The notes: generated from the sequence alone by a model not told the origin. A stretch of DNA of 64,000 nt from Actinoplanes sp. NBC_00393 (GCF_036053395.1 NZ_CP107942.1:462501-526500), one strand, 5' to 3'. Counted from the first letter of the stretch, positions 41,274 through 50,821 are shown. A program made the numbers and translations.

Positions 41274-44177
41274 ATGCGAAAACGCGGTTTGGCCGTCCTC
41301 GCCGCCGCCCTGCTGGTCGTGCCCCTGGCTCCGTCCGCCGCCCGGGCCGACCCCGCCTTTCCGTTCCGTGATCCGAGCCTGCCGCTGCAGACCCGCCTCG
41401 ACGACCTGGTCGGCCGGCTCACCCTCGACGAGAAGATCTCCCTGCTGCACCAGTACCAGCCGGCCGTCCCACGCCTCGGCCTCGAGGTGTTCAAGTCGGG
41501 CACCGAGGCGCTGCACGGGGTCGCCTGGTCCAACGACTACCGCAACAACGGCGCCAAGATCGACGCGACGGCGACGGTGTTCCCGCAGGCCGTCGGCCTG
41601 GCCAGCACGTGGGATCCGGAGCTGATCGAACGGGTCGGTGACGCGGTCGGCGACGAGCTGCGCGGCTTCCACGCGCGGGATCCGGTCGTGTGGGGCCTGA
41701 ACACCTGGGCGCCGGTGGTCAACCTGCTGCGTGACCCGCGCTGGGGCCGCAACGAGGAGGGCTACTCGGAGGACCCGCTGCTGTCCGGCGAGATCGCCAC
41801 CGCGTACGGGCGGGGCCTGCAGGGCGACGACCCGGACCATCTGAAGGTCGCGCCCACCCTGAAGCACTACGCCGCCTACAACAACGAGACCAAACGGGAC
41901 GTGACCTCGTCCAACGTCCCGCAGCGGGTGCTCAACGAGTACGAGCGCAAGCCGTTCGAGATCGCCCTGCGCAACGACGCGGCGACCGGTGTGATGGCCT
42001 CCTACAACCTGATCAACGGCCGGCCCGCCACTGTGGACCCGGACCTCGGCACACTCGTCCGGGACTGGAGCGAGCGGCGGCTCTTCAACGTCAGCGACGC
42101 CTGGGCGCCGACCAACCTGACCGGCTCGCAGCAGTACTTCGCCACCCAGGCCGAGGCGAACGCCGCGCTGCTCAAGGCCGGTCTGGACAGCTTCACGGTG
42201 AACGACACCAACGCCGAGCCGACCACCACCGCGGTCAAGGAGGGGCTCGCGCAGGGACTGCTCACCGAGGCCGACATCGACGAGTCGGTGGGCAACGCGC
42301 TGAGCATCCGGTTCCGGCTCGGTGAGTTCGATCCGGACGGTGGCCCGTACGCGGACATCACGCCCGCGGTGATCGACAGCCCGCAGCATCGCGCGCTGGC
42401 CCGGGAGACCGCCGCCGAGGCGGCGGTGCTGCTGAAGAACACCGGCGCGTTGCCGCTCAAGCCGGGCGGTGACGTCGCGGTCGTCGGTCCGCTGGCCGAC
42501 AAGCTCTACAGCGATTGGTACGGCGGACAGCTCCCGTACGAGGTGACGGTGCTGGACGGCATCAAGGCCCGGGCGAAGTCGGTGACCAGCGCGTTCGGTG
42601 CCGACCGGATCGCTCTGAAGGACGTGTCGACCGGCCGCTACCTGAGCGCGACCGCCGGCCCCGCCGGTGTCGTCGAGACCACCGCCACGCCGGCCGCCCA
42701 GTTCGAGAGCGTGGACTGGGGCGACGGCGTCTCCACCCTGCGCAACGTCGGCAACGGCAAGCTGCTCGGCTACAACTGGGGACCGTTCGTCACCGTCGAG
42801 AACAACCCGACCGGCTGGTTCGTGCAGCAGCAGTTCAAGCTCGAGGAGCAGTCCGACGGCACGGTCGTGCTGCACTACGTCGGCTACGAGACGCAGGAGT
42901 CCTGGTTCGGCGCGAACACGTACGTGACGATCGGCGCCGACGGCAATCTGGCCCTCGGCTCGCCGGACGCGGCCGGCGCCGCCCGCTTCACCCGGGAGGT
43001 CCTGGTCGACGGGGTGGCCGAGGCCGCCGCCACCGCGAAGAAGGCGAAGACCGCCGTGGTCGTCGTCGGCACCGACCCGTTCGTCGCCGGCCGTGAGGTG
43101 CACGACCGCGCGTCGATCGATCTCGGCGCCCGGCAGGAGGCGCTGATCAGGGCGGTCCGGGCGGCGAACCCGAACACCGTCGTGGTGGTGCAGTCCAGCT
43201 ACCCGCAGACGCTCACCTGGGCGCAGCGCAACGTGCCGGGCATCCTCTGGACCACGCACGCCGGCGCCGAGACCGGGCACGCGGTCGCCGACGTGCTCTT
43301 CGGCGACGTGAACCCGGCCGGCCGGGTCACCCAGACCTGGCCCGCCTCGACCGAGCAGCTTCCCGACGACCTGCTCCAGTACGACATCATCAACACCGGA
43401 CAGACCTATCTCTACAGCGACGCCAAGCCGCTGTACGCCTTCGGGCACGGGCTCTCCTACACCACCTTCAAGTACGGGAAGCCGGTGGTGAGGAACGGCA
43501 GGGTCAGCCTGACCGTCACCAACACCGGCAGGCGGGCCGGCGACGAGGTGGTCCAGCTCTACACCCACCAGCGCACCTCCCGGGACGCCACCCCGGTCAA
43601 GCAACTGCGCGGCTTCCAGAAGGTGCATCTCGCGGCCGGTCAGTCGAGGACCGTCACGTTCGCGCTGAAGCCGGCCGACCTGGCCCGCTGGGATCAGACC
43701 CGGCAGCGCTGGATCGTGGAGACCTCGGTCTACGACGTTCTTCTCGGTTCCTCGTCGAGCGACATCCGGCAACGGGCGACGCTGCCGGTGCGCGGGGAGA
43801 CCATCCCGGCGCGCGATCTGGCCGAGGAGACCAGGGCGGAGACCTTTGACGCGTACGCCGGAGCGCGCTTGCTGGACGAGACCAAGGCGCGCGGCACCGT
43901 GGTCGGGGCGCAGTCGGCCGGCGACTGGATCGCCTTCCGCGACGCCGCGCTGCGGGGCGGGACCACCTTCACCGCTCGCGCTTCCGGCGCGGGAACCGTG
44001 CAGGTCCGGCTCGGTTCGCCGACCGGACGGCTGCTCGGCACCGCCACGCTCGCCGACACCGGCGGCGTCTACCGGTACGCGACGGTGACCGCCGCGCTGG
44101 CCAAGGCGAACGGGCGCCAGGACGTCTACCTCGTGCCCAGTCCGGGTCTGCGGCTGGCCACGTTCAGCATCCGGTGA
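41274..44177 (+). CDS. Secreted GH3 glycosidase with extra beta domains
   Basis: 967 aa. Signal peptide (MRKRG then a hydrophobic core, cleavage after about residue 25, ARA-DP). GH3 N-domain with KHYAAYNNE and catalytic nucleophile Asp275 in NVSDAWAP, then GH3 C-domain from about 370. A beta-trefoil/fascin-like insert of about 140 residues (about 443-580, LKDVSTGRYLSATAG) splits the C-domain, followed by an Fn3-like domain and a C-terminal CBM6-like region (about 860-967). Removes terminal beta-glucosyl or beta-xylosyl residues outside the cell; exact specificity is open. CAGGAGAG precedes the ATG. Regulated by the LacI-type palindrome at 41224. Confidence 0.93.
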   Translation: MRKRGLAVLAAALLVVPLAPSAARADPAFPFRDPSLPLQTRLDDLVGRLTLDEKISLLHQYQPAVPRLGLEVFKSGTEALHGVAWSNDYRNNGAKIDATATVFPQAVGLASTWDPELIERVGDAVGDELRGFHARDPVVWGLNTWAPVVNLLRDPRWGRNEEGYSEDPLLSGEIATAYGRGLQGDDPDHLKVAPTLKHYAAYNNETKRDVTSSNVPQRVLNEYERKPFEIALRNDAATGVMASYNLINGRPATVDPDLGTLVRDWSERRLFNVSDAWAPTNLTGSQQYFATQAEANAALLKAGLDSFTVNDTNAEPTTTAVKEGLAQGLLTEADIDESVGNALSIRFRLGEFDPDGGPYADITPAVIDSPQHRALARETAAEAAVLLKNTGALPLKPGGDVAVVGPLADKLYSDWYGGQLPYEVTVLDGIKARAKSVTSAFGADRIALKDVSTGRYLSATAGPAGVVETTATPAAQFESVDWGDGVSTLRNVGNGKLLGYNWGPFVTVENNPTGWFVQQQFKLEEQSDGTVVLHYVGYETQESWFGANTYVTIGADGNLALGSPDAAGAARFTREVLVDGVAEAAATAKKAKTAVVVVGTDPFVAGREVHDRASIDLGARQEALIRAVRAANPNTVVVVQSSYPQTLTWAQRNVPGILWTTHAGAETGHAVADVLFGDVNPAGRVTQTWPASTEQLPDDLLQYDIINTGQTYLYSDAKPLYAFGHGLSYTTFKYGKPVVRNGRVSLTVTNTGRRAGDEVVQLYTHQRTSRDATPVKQLRGFQKVHLAAGQSRTVTFALKPADLARWDQTRQRWIVETSVYDVLLGSSSSDIRQRATLPVRGETIPARDLAEETRAETFDAYAGARLLDETKARGTVVGAQSAGDWIAFRDAALRGGTTFTARASGAGTVQVRLGSPTGRLLGTATLADTGGVYRYATVTAALAKANGRQDVYLVPSPGLRLATFSIR

Positions 44178-44179
44178 CG

Positions 44180-44223
44180 TGATCACCGTGGGTGTGCCCG
44201 GCGAGGTGCACCCACGGTGATCA
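44180..44223 (+). terminator. Terminator after the GH3 gene
   Basis: Perfect 15-bp stem (TGATCACCGTGGGTG with its complement) and a 14-nt loop, beginning 3 bp after the stop codon; it separates the GH3 transcript from the lacI-type gene 25 bp further on. Confidence 0.8.
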
Positions 44224-44247
44224 GTAGGATCCACGAAAGGAGAGGCT

Positions 44248-45285
44248 GTGGCGACTTGGGGAGGCGCAGTGCCCACGATCAACGACGTCGCCAGGGCGGC
44301 CGGGGTGTCGCCCAGCACGGTGTCGTACGTGCTGAGCGGCCGCCGTCCGATCTCGGCCGAGACCCGTGCCCGGGTCCAGGCGGCCATCGCCGAGCTCGGC
44401 TTCCACCCGCACGCCGGGGCGCGTGCCCTGGCCAGCAGCAAGACCAACGTGCTCGCGCTGGTCGCGCCGCTGCGCGTGGACGTCAACGTGCCGGTCATCA
44501 TGCAGTTCGCCACCGCGGTGGTCACCGCAGCCCGCTCGTACAACCACGACGTGCTGCTGCTCACCAAGGACGAGGGCACCGCGGGGCTGGAGCGGGTGGC
44601 GCACAGCACCATGGTCGACGCGTTGATACTGATGGACCTGGAGCGCGACGACCTGCGGATCCCGGCCCTGCGCCGGCTCAAGCAGCCGTCCGTGCTGATC
44701 GGGCTGCCGTCCGACCACACCGGCATCGCCTGCGTCGACCTGGACTTCGCGGCCGCCGCCCGGGAGGCGCTGACTCATCTCGCCGGGCACGGCCACCAGC
44801 GGATCGGCCTGGTGGGTCCGTCGCCGGCGGTCTATCGACGGCAGACGACGTACGCGGACCGGTTCCTCTCGGGTTTCCTGGAGGCCTCGGCTGAGCTGGG
44901 CCTGCGGACTGTGACCCATCCCTGCGAGCCGGGCGCCGAAGGCGTGCGGTCCTGCCTGGCCGAGATCGACGCCGAGTTGCCCGCCCTGACCGCCCTGGTC
45001 GTGCACAACGAGGAGGCGCTGCGGCCGCTGCTGGACCTGTTGCACGCCACCGGCCGGCGGGTCCCGGAGGACATCTCGATCGTCGCGATCTGCCCGCGCG
45101 ACGTGGCGGTCTCGATGCCGGTCAACCTGACCTCGATCGACATCCCGGCGCACGACGTCGGGACCCTCGCGGTGGAGACCGCGATGCGGCTGCTGGACGG
45201 TCGCCGGGTGGAGTACACCCGCCTGCTCGCACCGAGCCTGGTGGAGCGGGACAGCTGCCGCGAAATCTCCACGTCACACCGTTGA
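44248..45285 (+). CDS. LacI-family repressor of the sugar locus
   Basis: 345 aa. N-terminal helix-turn-helix with hinge (TINDVARAAGVSPSTVSYVLSG, then ALASSKTN), followed by a periplasmic-binding-like sugar domain (about 65-335). GTG start with AAAGGAGAG upstream. It lies between the GH3 gene and the ABC operon, both of which carry identical 16-bp palindromes in their promoter regions, so it is the obvious repressor; the inducing sugar is probably a transported disaccharide or its product. The end of the gene contains the promoter of the ABC operon. Confidence 0.95.
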   Translation: MATWGGAVPTINDVARAAGVSPSTVSYVLSGRRPISAETRARVQAAIAELGFHPHAGARALASSKTNVLALVAPLRVDVNVPVIMQFATAVVTAARSYNHDVLLLTKDEGTAGLERVAHSTMVDALILMDLERDDLRIPALRRLKQPSVLIGLPSDHTGIACVDLDFAAAAREALTHLAGHGHQRIGLVGPSPAVYRRQTTYADRFLSGFLEASAELGLRTVTHPCEPGAEGVRSCLAEIDAELPALTALVVHNEEALRPLLDLLHATGRRVPEDISIVAICPRDVAVSMPVNLTSIDIPAHDVGTLAVETAMRLLDGRRVEYTRLLAPSLVERDSCREISTSHR

Positions 45286-45311
45286 CACGACAGGCGCGCG
45301 TTTCATAGCGT
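45282..45311 (+). promoter_or_regulatory. Promoter of the sugar ABC operon
   Basis: TTGACA (45282-45287) and TAGCGT (45306-45311), 18 nt apart; the -35 overlaps the stop codon of the lacI-type gene. Two operators follow immediately. Confidence 0.65.
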
Positions 45312-45327
45312 CTCGGCAAGGCACATC

Positions 45328-45343
45328 GTCGAAGCGCTTCGAC
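45328..45343. promoter_or_regulatory. LacI-type operator 2
   Basis: GTCGAAGCGCTTCGAC, identical to operator 1, about 10 bp downstream of the predicted transcription start. Confidence 0.88.
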
Positions 45344-45358
45344 AGCGGGCTTCGATTC

Positions 45359-45374
45359 GTCGAAGCGCTTCGAC
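45359..45374. promoter_or_regulatory. LacI-type operator 3
   Basis: GTCGAAGCGCTTCGAC again; its centre is 31 bp from that of operator 2, close to three helical turns, so two dimers could bind on the same face. Confidence 0.88.
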
Positions 45375-45422
45375 GATGGTGCCGCCGGCTTTGACAGATT
45401 CCAGTCCCTCTGGGAGGACGGC

Positions 45423-46736
45423 ATGTTCCGATCACGATCCGGTCTGGCGGCCGGTGCGCTGCTGCTCGCGGCGTCACTCGGCCTGGCCGCCTGCGGCGGC
45501 GACGACAGCGGCGGCGCCGAGGAGGGCGCCGACGCCAAGACCCTGACGCTCTGGCACTACGAGGGCCCGACCAGCGCGATGGGCATCGCCTGGACCAAGG
45601 CGATCGAGATCTTCAAGGAGAAGCACCCGGGCGTCGAGGTGAAGTTCGAGGAGAAGGGCTTCGAACAGATCCAGCAGAACGCCCAGATGATCCTCAACTC
45701 GGACAGCGCGCCCGACATCATGGAATACAACAAGGGCAACGCGACCGCCGGCCTGCTCTCCAAGCAGGGCCTGCTCACCGACCTCAGCGAGCAGGCCACC
45801 GAGCGCGGCTGGGACAAGAAGCTGAGCTCCAGCCTGCAGACCACCGCGAAGTACGACGAAGACGGCATCATGGGCTCGGGCAAGTTCTACGGCGTGCCCA
45901 ACTACGGCGAATACGTGATGGTCTACTACAACAAGGACCTGTTCGCGAAGCACAAGGTCGAGGTGCCGACCACCCTCGACCAGTTCACCGCCGCGATGGA
46001 CACCTTCGTCAAGGCCGGCGTGACCCCGCTCTCCGTCGGCGGCGCGGAGTACCCGGCCCAGCAGATCTTCTACGAGCTCGCGCTCTCCAAGGCCGACCGC
46101 GCGTTCGTCGACGACTACCAGCTCTACAAGAACAAGGTCGACTTCAAGGGCGCGCAGCTCAGCTACGGCGCGCAGACCTTCGCCGACTGGGTGAAGGCCG
46201 GTTACATCTCGAAGGACTCGGCCGGCATCAAGGCCGAGGACATGGGCGTCGCCTTCACCCAGGGCAAGTTCCCGATCCTGATCTCCGGCAGCTGGTGGTA
46301 CGGCCGGTTCGCCAACGAGATCAAGAACTTCGAGTGGGGCACCTTCCTGTTCCCGGGCAACAACCTGCACCCGGGCTCCAGCGGCAACCTCTGGGTGGTG
46401 CCGGAGAAGAGCAAGGCCAAGGCGCTGGCGTACGACTTCATCGACATCACCATGACGCCGGAGATCCAGGCGCTGCTCGGTAACAGCGGTGGTGTCCCGG
46501 TCGCGGCCGACGTCGCGCAGATCACCGACCCGAAGAACAAGGAGCTGATCGAGAACTTCAACAAGATCTCGACCAGCGACGGCCTCGCGTTCTACCCGGA
46601 CTGGCCGGCGCCCGGCTACTACGACGTGCTGGTGGCCGGCGTGCAGGGCCTGATCAACGGCTCGAAGACGCCGGACGCGGTCCTCGACGAGATCGCCGGC
46701 CCGTACAACGAGAACCTCGCGGATCTCGGCAAGTAA
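45423..46736 (+). CDS. Sugar ABC transporter substrate-binding lipoprotein
   Basis: 437 aa. Lipoprotein signal with lipobox LAAC (Cys about 24) followed by a Gly/Asp-rich linker, then a type-1 extracellular solute-binding fold (TLTLWHYEGP near 40-49, aromatic residues SGSWWYGRF near 290). It captures oligosaccharides on the outer face of the membrane and hands them to the two permeases encoded next. GGGAGGA precedes the ATG. The operon contains no ATPase; actinobacterial importers of this class usually share a distant MsiK-type ATPase. Context (GH3, GH31 alpha-xylosidase) points to xylose-branched gluco-oligosaccharides such as isoprimeverose. Confidence 0.95.
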   Translation: MFRSRSGLAAGALLLAASLGLAACGGDDSGGAEEGADAKTLTLWHYEGPTSAMGIAWTKAIEIFKEKHPGVEVKFEEKGFEQIQQNAQMILNSDSAPDIMEYNKGNATAGLLSKQGLLTDLSEQATERGWDKKLSSSLQTTAKYDEDGIMGSGKFYGVPNYGEYVMVYYNKDLFAKHKVEVPTTLDQFTAAMDTFVKAGVTPLSVGGAEYPAQQIFYELALSKADRAFVDDYQLYKNKVDFKGAQLSYGAQTFADWVKAGYISKDSAGIKAEDMGVAFTQGKFPILISGSWWYGRFANEIKNFEWGTFLFPGNNLHPGSSGNLWVVPEKSKAKALAYDFIDITMTPEIQALLGNSGGVPVAADVAQITDPKNKELIENFNKISTSDGLAFYPDWPAPGYYDVLVAGVQGLINGSKTPDAVLDEIAGPYNENLADLGK

Positions 46737-46743
46737 GCGCAGC

Positions 46744-46773
46744 GCGCGGGCGGTGGTCCGCCACCGCCCGCGC
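46744..46773 (+). terminator. Intra-operon hairpin between binding protein and permease genes
   Basis: Perfect 13-bp GC stem (GCGCGGGCGGTGG with its complement) with a 4-nt loop, 7 bp after the stop codon and 17 bp before the next start. As in other sugar importers it probably protects or partly terminates the upstream message, giving more binding protein than permease. Confidence 0.7.
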
Positions 46774-46790
46774 CGCGAAAGGGAGCCGGT

Positions 46791-47678
46791 ATGGCTAAAC
46801 AAAAGGGTTACGCGGTCTATCTGATCCCCGGCGTGCTCGCCTCGCTGCTGGTGATCATCGTGCCGCTGGTCATGACGGTCTACATCAGCTTCACCAAGTG
46901 GACCGGTGTCGGTGACCCGCGCTGGGTCGGCTTCGACAACTACACCCGCCTCTTCGGCGACACCCTGTTCTGGCAGTCGTTCAGCAACATCATCCTGCTC
47001 ATCATCGCGATGGCGGTGATCCCGACGCTGCTCGGCCTGGTGCTGGCGGCGGTGCTCTTCGACTACGTGGCCAAGAAGTTCGGGGACCGCTGGGCCGGCT
47101 TCTTCCGCTCCGGCTACTACCTGCCGCAGGTCATCCCGGTCGCCGTGACCGGCATCATCTGGGCCTGGATCCTGCACCCCAGTTACGGCGCGCTGAACCG
47201 GATCCTGGAGGCGGTCGGGCTCGGCGGGCTCGCGAAGAACTGGCTCGGTGACCCGGACTACGCGCTGTACAGCGTGATGGCCGTGATGATCTGGTTCCAG
47301 CTCGGCTACCCGATCGTCATGTTCATGTCCGGTCTGCAGCGCATCGACCCGTCGATCTACGAGGCGGCGGACCTGGACGGCGCCACCTGGTGGCAGCGGT
47401 TCCGCAAGATCACGGTGTACATGATCCGGCCGGAGTTCTACGTCGTGCTGATCACCACCACGATCGCGGCGCTGAAGATCTTCGGTCAGGTCTTCGTGCT
47501 CACCGGGGGTGGGCCGAGCAACGCGACGCTGGTGCCGTCCTACTTCGCCTACAAGAACTTCTTCGAGAAGGCCCAGGTCGGGTACGGGTCGGCGATCTCC
47601 ACTGTGCTCACGGTGCTGATCGTCGTGCTCGCCTTCGTGTTCCTGCGGCTGCAGCACCGGGCCGAGGAGCAGTCATGA
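46791..47678 (+). CDS. Sugar ABC transporter permease (MalF type)
   Basis: 295 aa with six predicted helices. The cytoplasmic EAA loop reads YEAADLDGATWWQRFRKIT (about 187-205), the docking site for the ATPase. AAAGGGAG precedes the ATG. Its TGA overlaps the second permease ATG by 4 bp. Confidence 0.95.
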   Translation: MAKQKGYAVYLIPGVLASLLVIIVPLVMTVYISFTKWTGVGDPRWVGFDNYTRLFGDTLFWQSFSNIILLIIAMAVIPTLLGLVLAAVLFDYVAKKFGDRWAGFFRSGYYLPQVIPVAVTGIIWAWILHPSYGALNRILEAVGLGGLAKNWLGDPDYALYSVMAVMIWFQLGYPIVMFMSGLQRIDPSIYEAADLDGATWWQRFRKITVYMIRPEFYVVLITTTIAALKIFGQVFVLTGGGPSNATLVPSYFAYKNFFEKAQVGYGSAISTVLTVLIVVLAFVFLRLQHRAEEQS

Positions 47679-48562
47679 CCGTCACGGCTACGAAAGCTCC
47701 CGCGCGTACCCCGTCCGGTGACGCGCCGAAGGCGCTGCGGCATCGCAACCCGGCCCGGTTCTTCGTGCTCACCGGCCTGCTGGTGCTCTTCCTCCTGCTG
47801 GTCGGGCCGCTGCTGGTGGTCGCGGTGAACGCGGTGAAGAGCCCGGCCGAGTACGCCGGCAGCGGCCCGCTCTCGATCCCGACGAGCCTCTACTGGGACG
47901 GCATCGTCGACTTCTGGAACCGGGTGAACTTCGGCCAGAAGCTCTGGAACAGCTTCATCACCAGCCTGGTCGTCGCGGTCCTCGGTGTCGTGCTGAGCAT
48001 CCTCAACGCGTACGCACTGGGCATCGGCCGGGTGAAGGGCCGCGTCTGGTTCCTGGTGTTCTTCCTGGTCGCGAACCTGCTGCCGCAGGAGGTGCTGGTC
48101 TACCCGCTGTACTACATCTCCAAGGAAGCCGGCCTCTACGACAACCTGATCGCGATCATCATCATCTTCACGGTCATCCAGAGTGCCTTCGGCACCTACC
48201 TGCTGACCTCGGTCTACAGCGAGTTCCCCCGGGAACTGCTGGAAGCCGCGTCCATCGACGGCGCCGGCAAATGGCGCACGCTGTGGCGGGTGGTGGTCCC
48301 GGTCAGCATGCCGACGCTGGGCGTGCTCTTCACGTTCTTCTTCATCTGGACGTGGAACGAGTTCTTCCTGCCGCTGGTCTTCCTGATCTCCAACGACAAC
48401 CAGACCGTCCCGGTGGCACTGGGCGTCCTGCAGGGCGACCGGATGATGGACGCCACCACGACCAGCGCCTCGGCGCTGATCGGCATCCTCCCCGCGATGC
48501 TCTTCTTCCTGATCTTCCAGCGGACCCTCACGCGCGGCATCGCCGCCGGCGCCATCAAGTAA
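47675..48562 (+). CDS. Sugar ABC transporter permease (MalG type)
   Basis: 295 aa with six helices and the EAA loop ELLEAASIDGAGKWRTLWRVV (about 188-208). Together with the preceding permease it forms the heterodimeric channel. The start ATG overlaps the previous stop (ATGA); the next gene starts 10 bp after its stop. Confidence 0.95.
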   Translation: MTVTATKAPARTPSGDAPKALRHRNPARFFVLTGLLVLFLLLVGPLLVVAVNAVKSPAEYAGSGPLSIPTSLYWDGIVDFWNRVNFGQKLWNSFITSLVVAVLGVVLSILNAYALGIGRVKGRVWFLVFFLVANLLPQEVLVYPLYYISKEAGLYDNLIAIIIIFTVIQSAFGTYLLTSVYSEFPRELLEAASIDGAGKWRTLWRVVVPVSMPTLGVLFTFFFIWTWNEFFLPLVFLISNDNQTVPVALGVLQGDRMMDATTTSASALIGILPAMLFFLIFQRTLTRGIAAGAIK

Positions 48563-48571
48563 AGGATCTTC

Positions 48572-50821
48572 ATGAAGTTCACCGACGGCTATTGGCGCAA
48601 GCGTGACGGTCTCACTGTGCTCCACCCCGCGCACTTCCAGGACAGCGTCGCGGCGCCGGACTCGCTGACCGTCTACGCCGCCACCCGGCCGGTCCGCCAT
48701 CGCGGTGACACGCTCAACGCCCCGCTCATGACGGTCACCTGCTCGGCGCCGGCGCCGGACGTCATCCGGGTCACCATCGAGCACTTCCAGGGACTGGAGC
48801 CGCGGCTGCCCGAGTTCGCCATCGCTTCGTCGCCGGTCGACGTCGTCGTCGATGACACCTCGATCACGTCCGGTGCGCTGACCGCACGGTTCAACCCGGG
48901 GGAGAACTGGGCGCTCGACTTCTTCGCCGACGGGCGCCGGATCACCGGCAGCGGCTGGAAGGGCATGGGCATCGTCGACACCGATGACGGCGAGTCCTAT
49001 GTGCACGAGCAGCTCGACCTCGGTGTCGGCGAGACGGTCTACGGCCTCGGCGAGCGCTTCGGGCCGTTCGTCAAGAACGGCCAGAGCATCGACATCTGGA
49101 ACGAGGACGGCGGCACCAGCAGCGAGCAGGCGTACAAGAACGTCCCGTTCTACTTCACCAACGCGGGGTACGGCGTGCTCGTCGACCACCCCGGCAAGGT
49201 GTCGTTCGAGGTCGCCTCGGAGATGGTGTCGCGGACCCAGTTCAGCGTCGCCGGCCAGTCGCTGTCCTACCTGGTGATCCACGGACCCACCCCGGCCGAC
49301 GTGATCCGCAAGTACACCGCGCTGACCGGCCGCCCGGCGCTGCCCCCGGCCTGGTCGTTCGGCCTCTGGCTGACCACCTCGTTCACCACCTCCTACGACG
49401 AGGAGACGGTCAACAAGTTCGTCGGCGGATTCCACGACCGGGATCTGCCGCTCAGCGTCTTCCACTTCGACACGTTCTGGATGCGCGAGTTCAACTGGTG
49501 CGACTTCGAGTGGGACTCCCGGGTCTTCCCGGACCCGCCGGGCATGCTCAAGCGGCTCGCCGACCGGGGACTGCGCACCTGCCTGTGGATCAACCCGTAC
49601 ATCGCCCAGCGCTCCGCGCTGTTCGCCGAGGGCAAGGCCAAGGGCTACCTGGTCAAGCGGGCCAACGGCGACGTCTTCCAGTGGGACCTCTGGCAGGCCG
49701 GGATGGGCCTGGTCGACTTCACCAACCCGTCCGCGCGCGAGTGGTATGCGGCCAAGCTGCGTGGTCTTGTCGAGATGGGCGTCGACGCGTTCAAGTCCGA
49801 CTTCGGCGAGCGGGTCCCGACCGACGTGGTGTGGCACGACGGGTCCGACCCGGAGCGGATGCACAACTACTACACACAGCTCTACAACCAGGTCGTCTTC
49901 GACGTGCTGCGTTCATCGAAGGGCGAAGGCGAGGCCGTGCTGTTCGCCCGCTCGGCCACGGTCGGCGGGCAGCAGTTCCCGGTGCACTGGGGCGGCGACA
50001 ACTCCAGCAACTTCGAGTCGATGGCGGAGAGCCTGCGTGGCGGGCTGTCCCTGATGTCGTCCGGCTTCGGGTTCTGGAGCCACGACATCGGCGGCTTCGA
50101 GGGGTTGCCGGACCCGGCGGTGTTCAAGCGGTGGGTCGCGTTCGGGCTGCTCAGCTCGCACAGCCGGTTGCACGGCAGCACGTCGTACCGGGTGCCGTGG
50201 GACTTCGACGAGGAGGCGGTGGACGTGCTCCGGCACTTCACGCACCTTAAGTACCGGCTGATGCCGTACCTGTTCGGCGTGGCCCGCGAGGCGCACCTGG
50301 ACGGCCTGCCGGTGATGCGGCCGATGGCGTTCTCCTTCCCGGCGGACCCGGCGGTCACCCACCTGGACCGGCAGTACCTGCTCGGCGGAGACCTGCTGGT
50401 CGCGCCGGTCTTCACCGCCGGCGGCGACGTGCAGTTCTACGTGCCGGCCGGGCGGTGGACCCACTTCCTGACCGGTGAGGTCGTGGAGGGCCCCGGCTGG
50501 GTCCGGGAGACGCACGCCTTCGACAGCGTGCCGCTGCTGGTCCGGCCGGGCGCGATGATTCCGGTGGGCAACCGGGTGGACCGGCCCGACTACGACTACC
50601 GCGACGGGGTGACCCTGCGGTTGTTCGAGCCGGCCGAGGGGCGTACCGCGGTGGTCGTGCCCGGCCCGGCCGGCGCCGACAGCGTCTTCACGGTCGTCCG
50701 GGAGGGCGCGGAGATCCGCATCGGCCGCACCGGCGACGCCCTGCCGTGGCGCGTCCAGCTCGGCGACGAGGTCACCGAACTCGCCGCTGACCAGGACAGC
50801 TGCACCCTCACCCTGGGCTAG
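48572..50821 (+). CDS. yicI: GH31 alpha-xylosidase (YicI-like)
   Basis: 749-aa cytoplasmic enzyme without signal peptide. The catalytic nucleophile is Asp410 in FKSDFGERVP and the acid/base is Asp476 in HWGGD, six residues offset from Asp416/Asp482 of E. coli YicI. The aromatic/Cys stretch FNWCDFEWD (about 307-315) at the substrate pocket is also YicI-like, which favours alpha-xylosides over alpha-glucosides. It would release xylose from imported isoprimeverose-like sugars. Last gene of the LacI-regulated operon; AAGGATC precedes the ATG. Confidence 0.94.
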   Translation: MKFTDGYWRKRDGLTVLHPAHFQDSVAAPDSLTVYAATRPVRHRGDTLNAPLMTVTCSAPAPDVIRVTIEHFQGLEPRLPEFAIASSPVDVVVDDTSITSGALTARFNPGENWALDFFADGRRITGSGWKGMGIVDTDDGESYVHEQLDLGVGETVYGLGERFGPFVKNGQSIDIWNEDGGTSSEQAYKNVPFYFTNAGYGVLVDHPGKVSFEVASEMVSRTQFSVAGQSLSYLVIHGPTPADVIRKYTALTGRPALPPAWSFGLWLTTSFTTSYDEETVNKFVGGFHDRDLPLSVFHFDTFWMREFNWCDFEWDSRVFPDPPGMLKRLADRGLRTCLWINPYIAQRSALFAEGKAKGYLVKRANGDVFQWDLWQAGMGLVDFTNPSAREWYAAKLRGLVEMGVDAFKSDFGERVPTDVVWHDGSDPERMHNYYTQLYNQVVFDVLRSSKGEGEAVLFARSATVGGQQFPVHWGGDNSSNFESMAESLRGGLSLMSSGFGFWSHDIGGFEGLPDPAVFKRWVAFGLLSSHSRLHGSTSYRVPWDFDEEAVDVLRHFTHLKYRLMPYLFGVAREAHLDGLPVMRPMAFSFPADPAVTHLDRQYLLGGDLLVAPVFTAGGDVQFYVPAGRWTHFLTGEVVEGPGWVRETHAFDSVPLLVRPGAMIPVGNRVDRPDYDYRDGVTLRLFEPAEGRTAVVVPGPAGADSVFTVVREGAEIRIGRTGDALPWRVQLGDEVTELAADQDSCTLTLG

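Noticed and set aside
45474..47657. A 727-codon open frame on the minus strand
   Set aside because: It mirrors the sugar-binding protein and permease genes; GC-rich third positions keep the opposite strand open. Composition is repetitive Val/Asp/Arg/His without domains.
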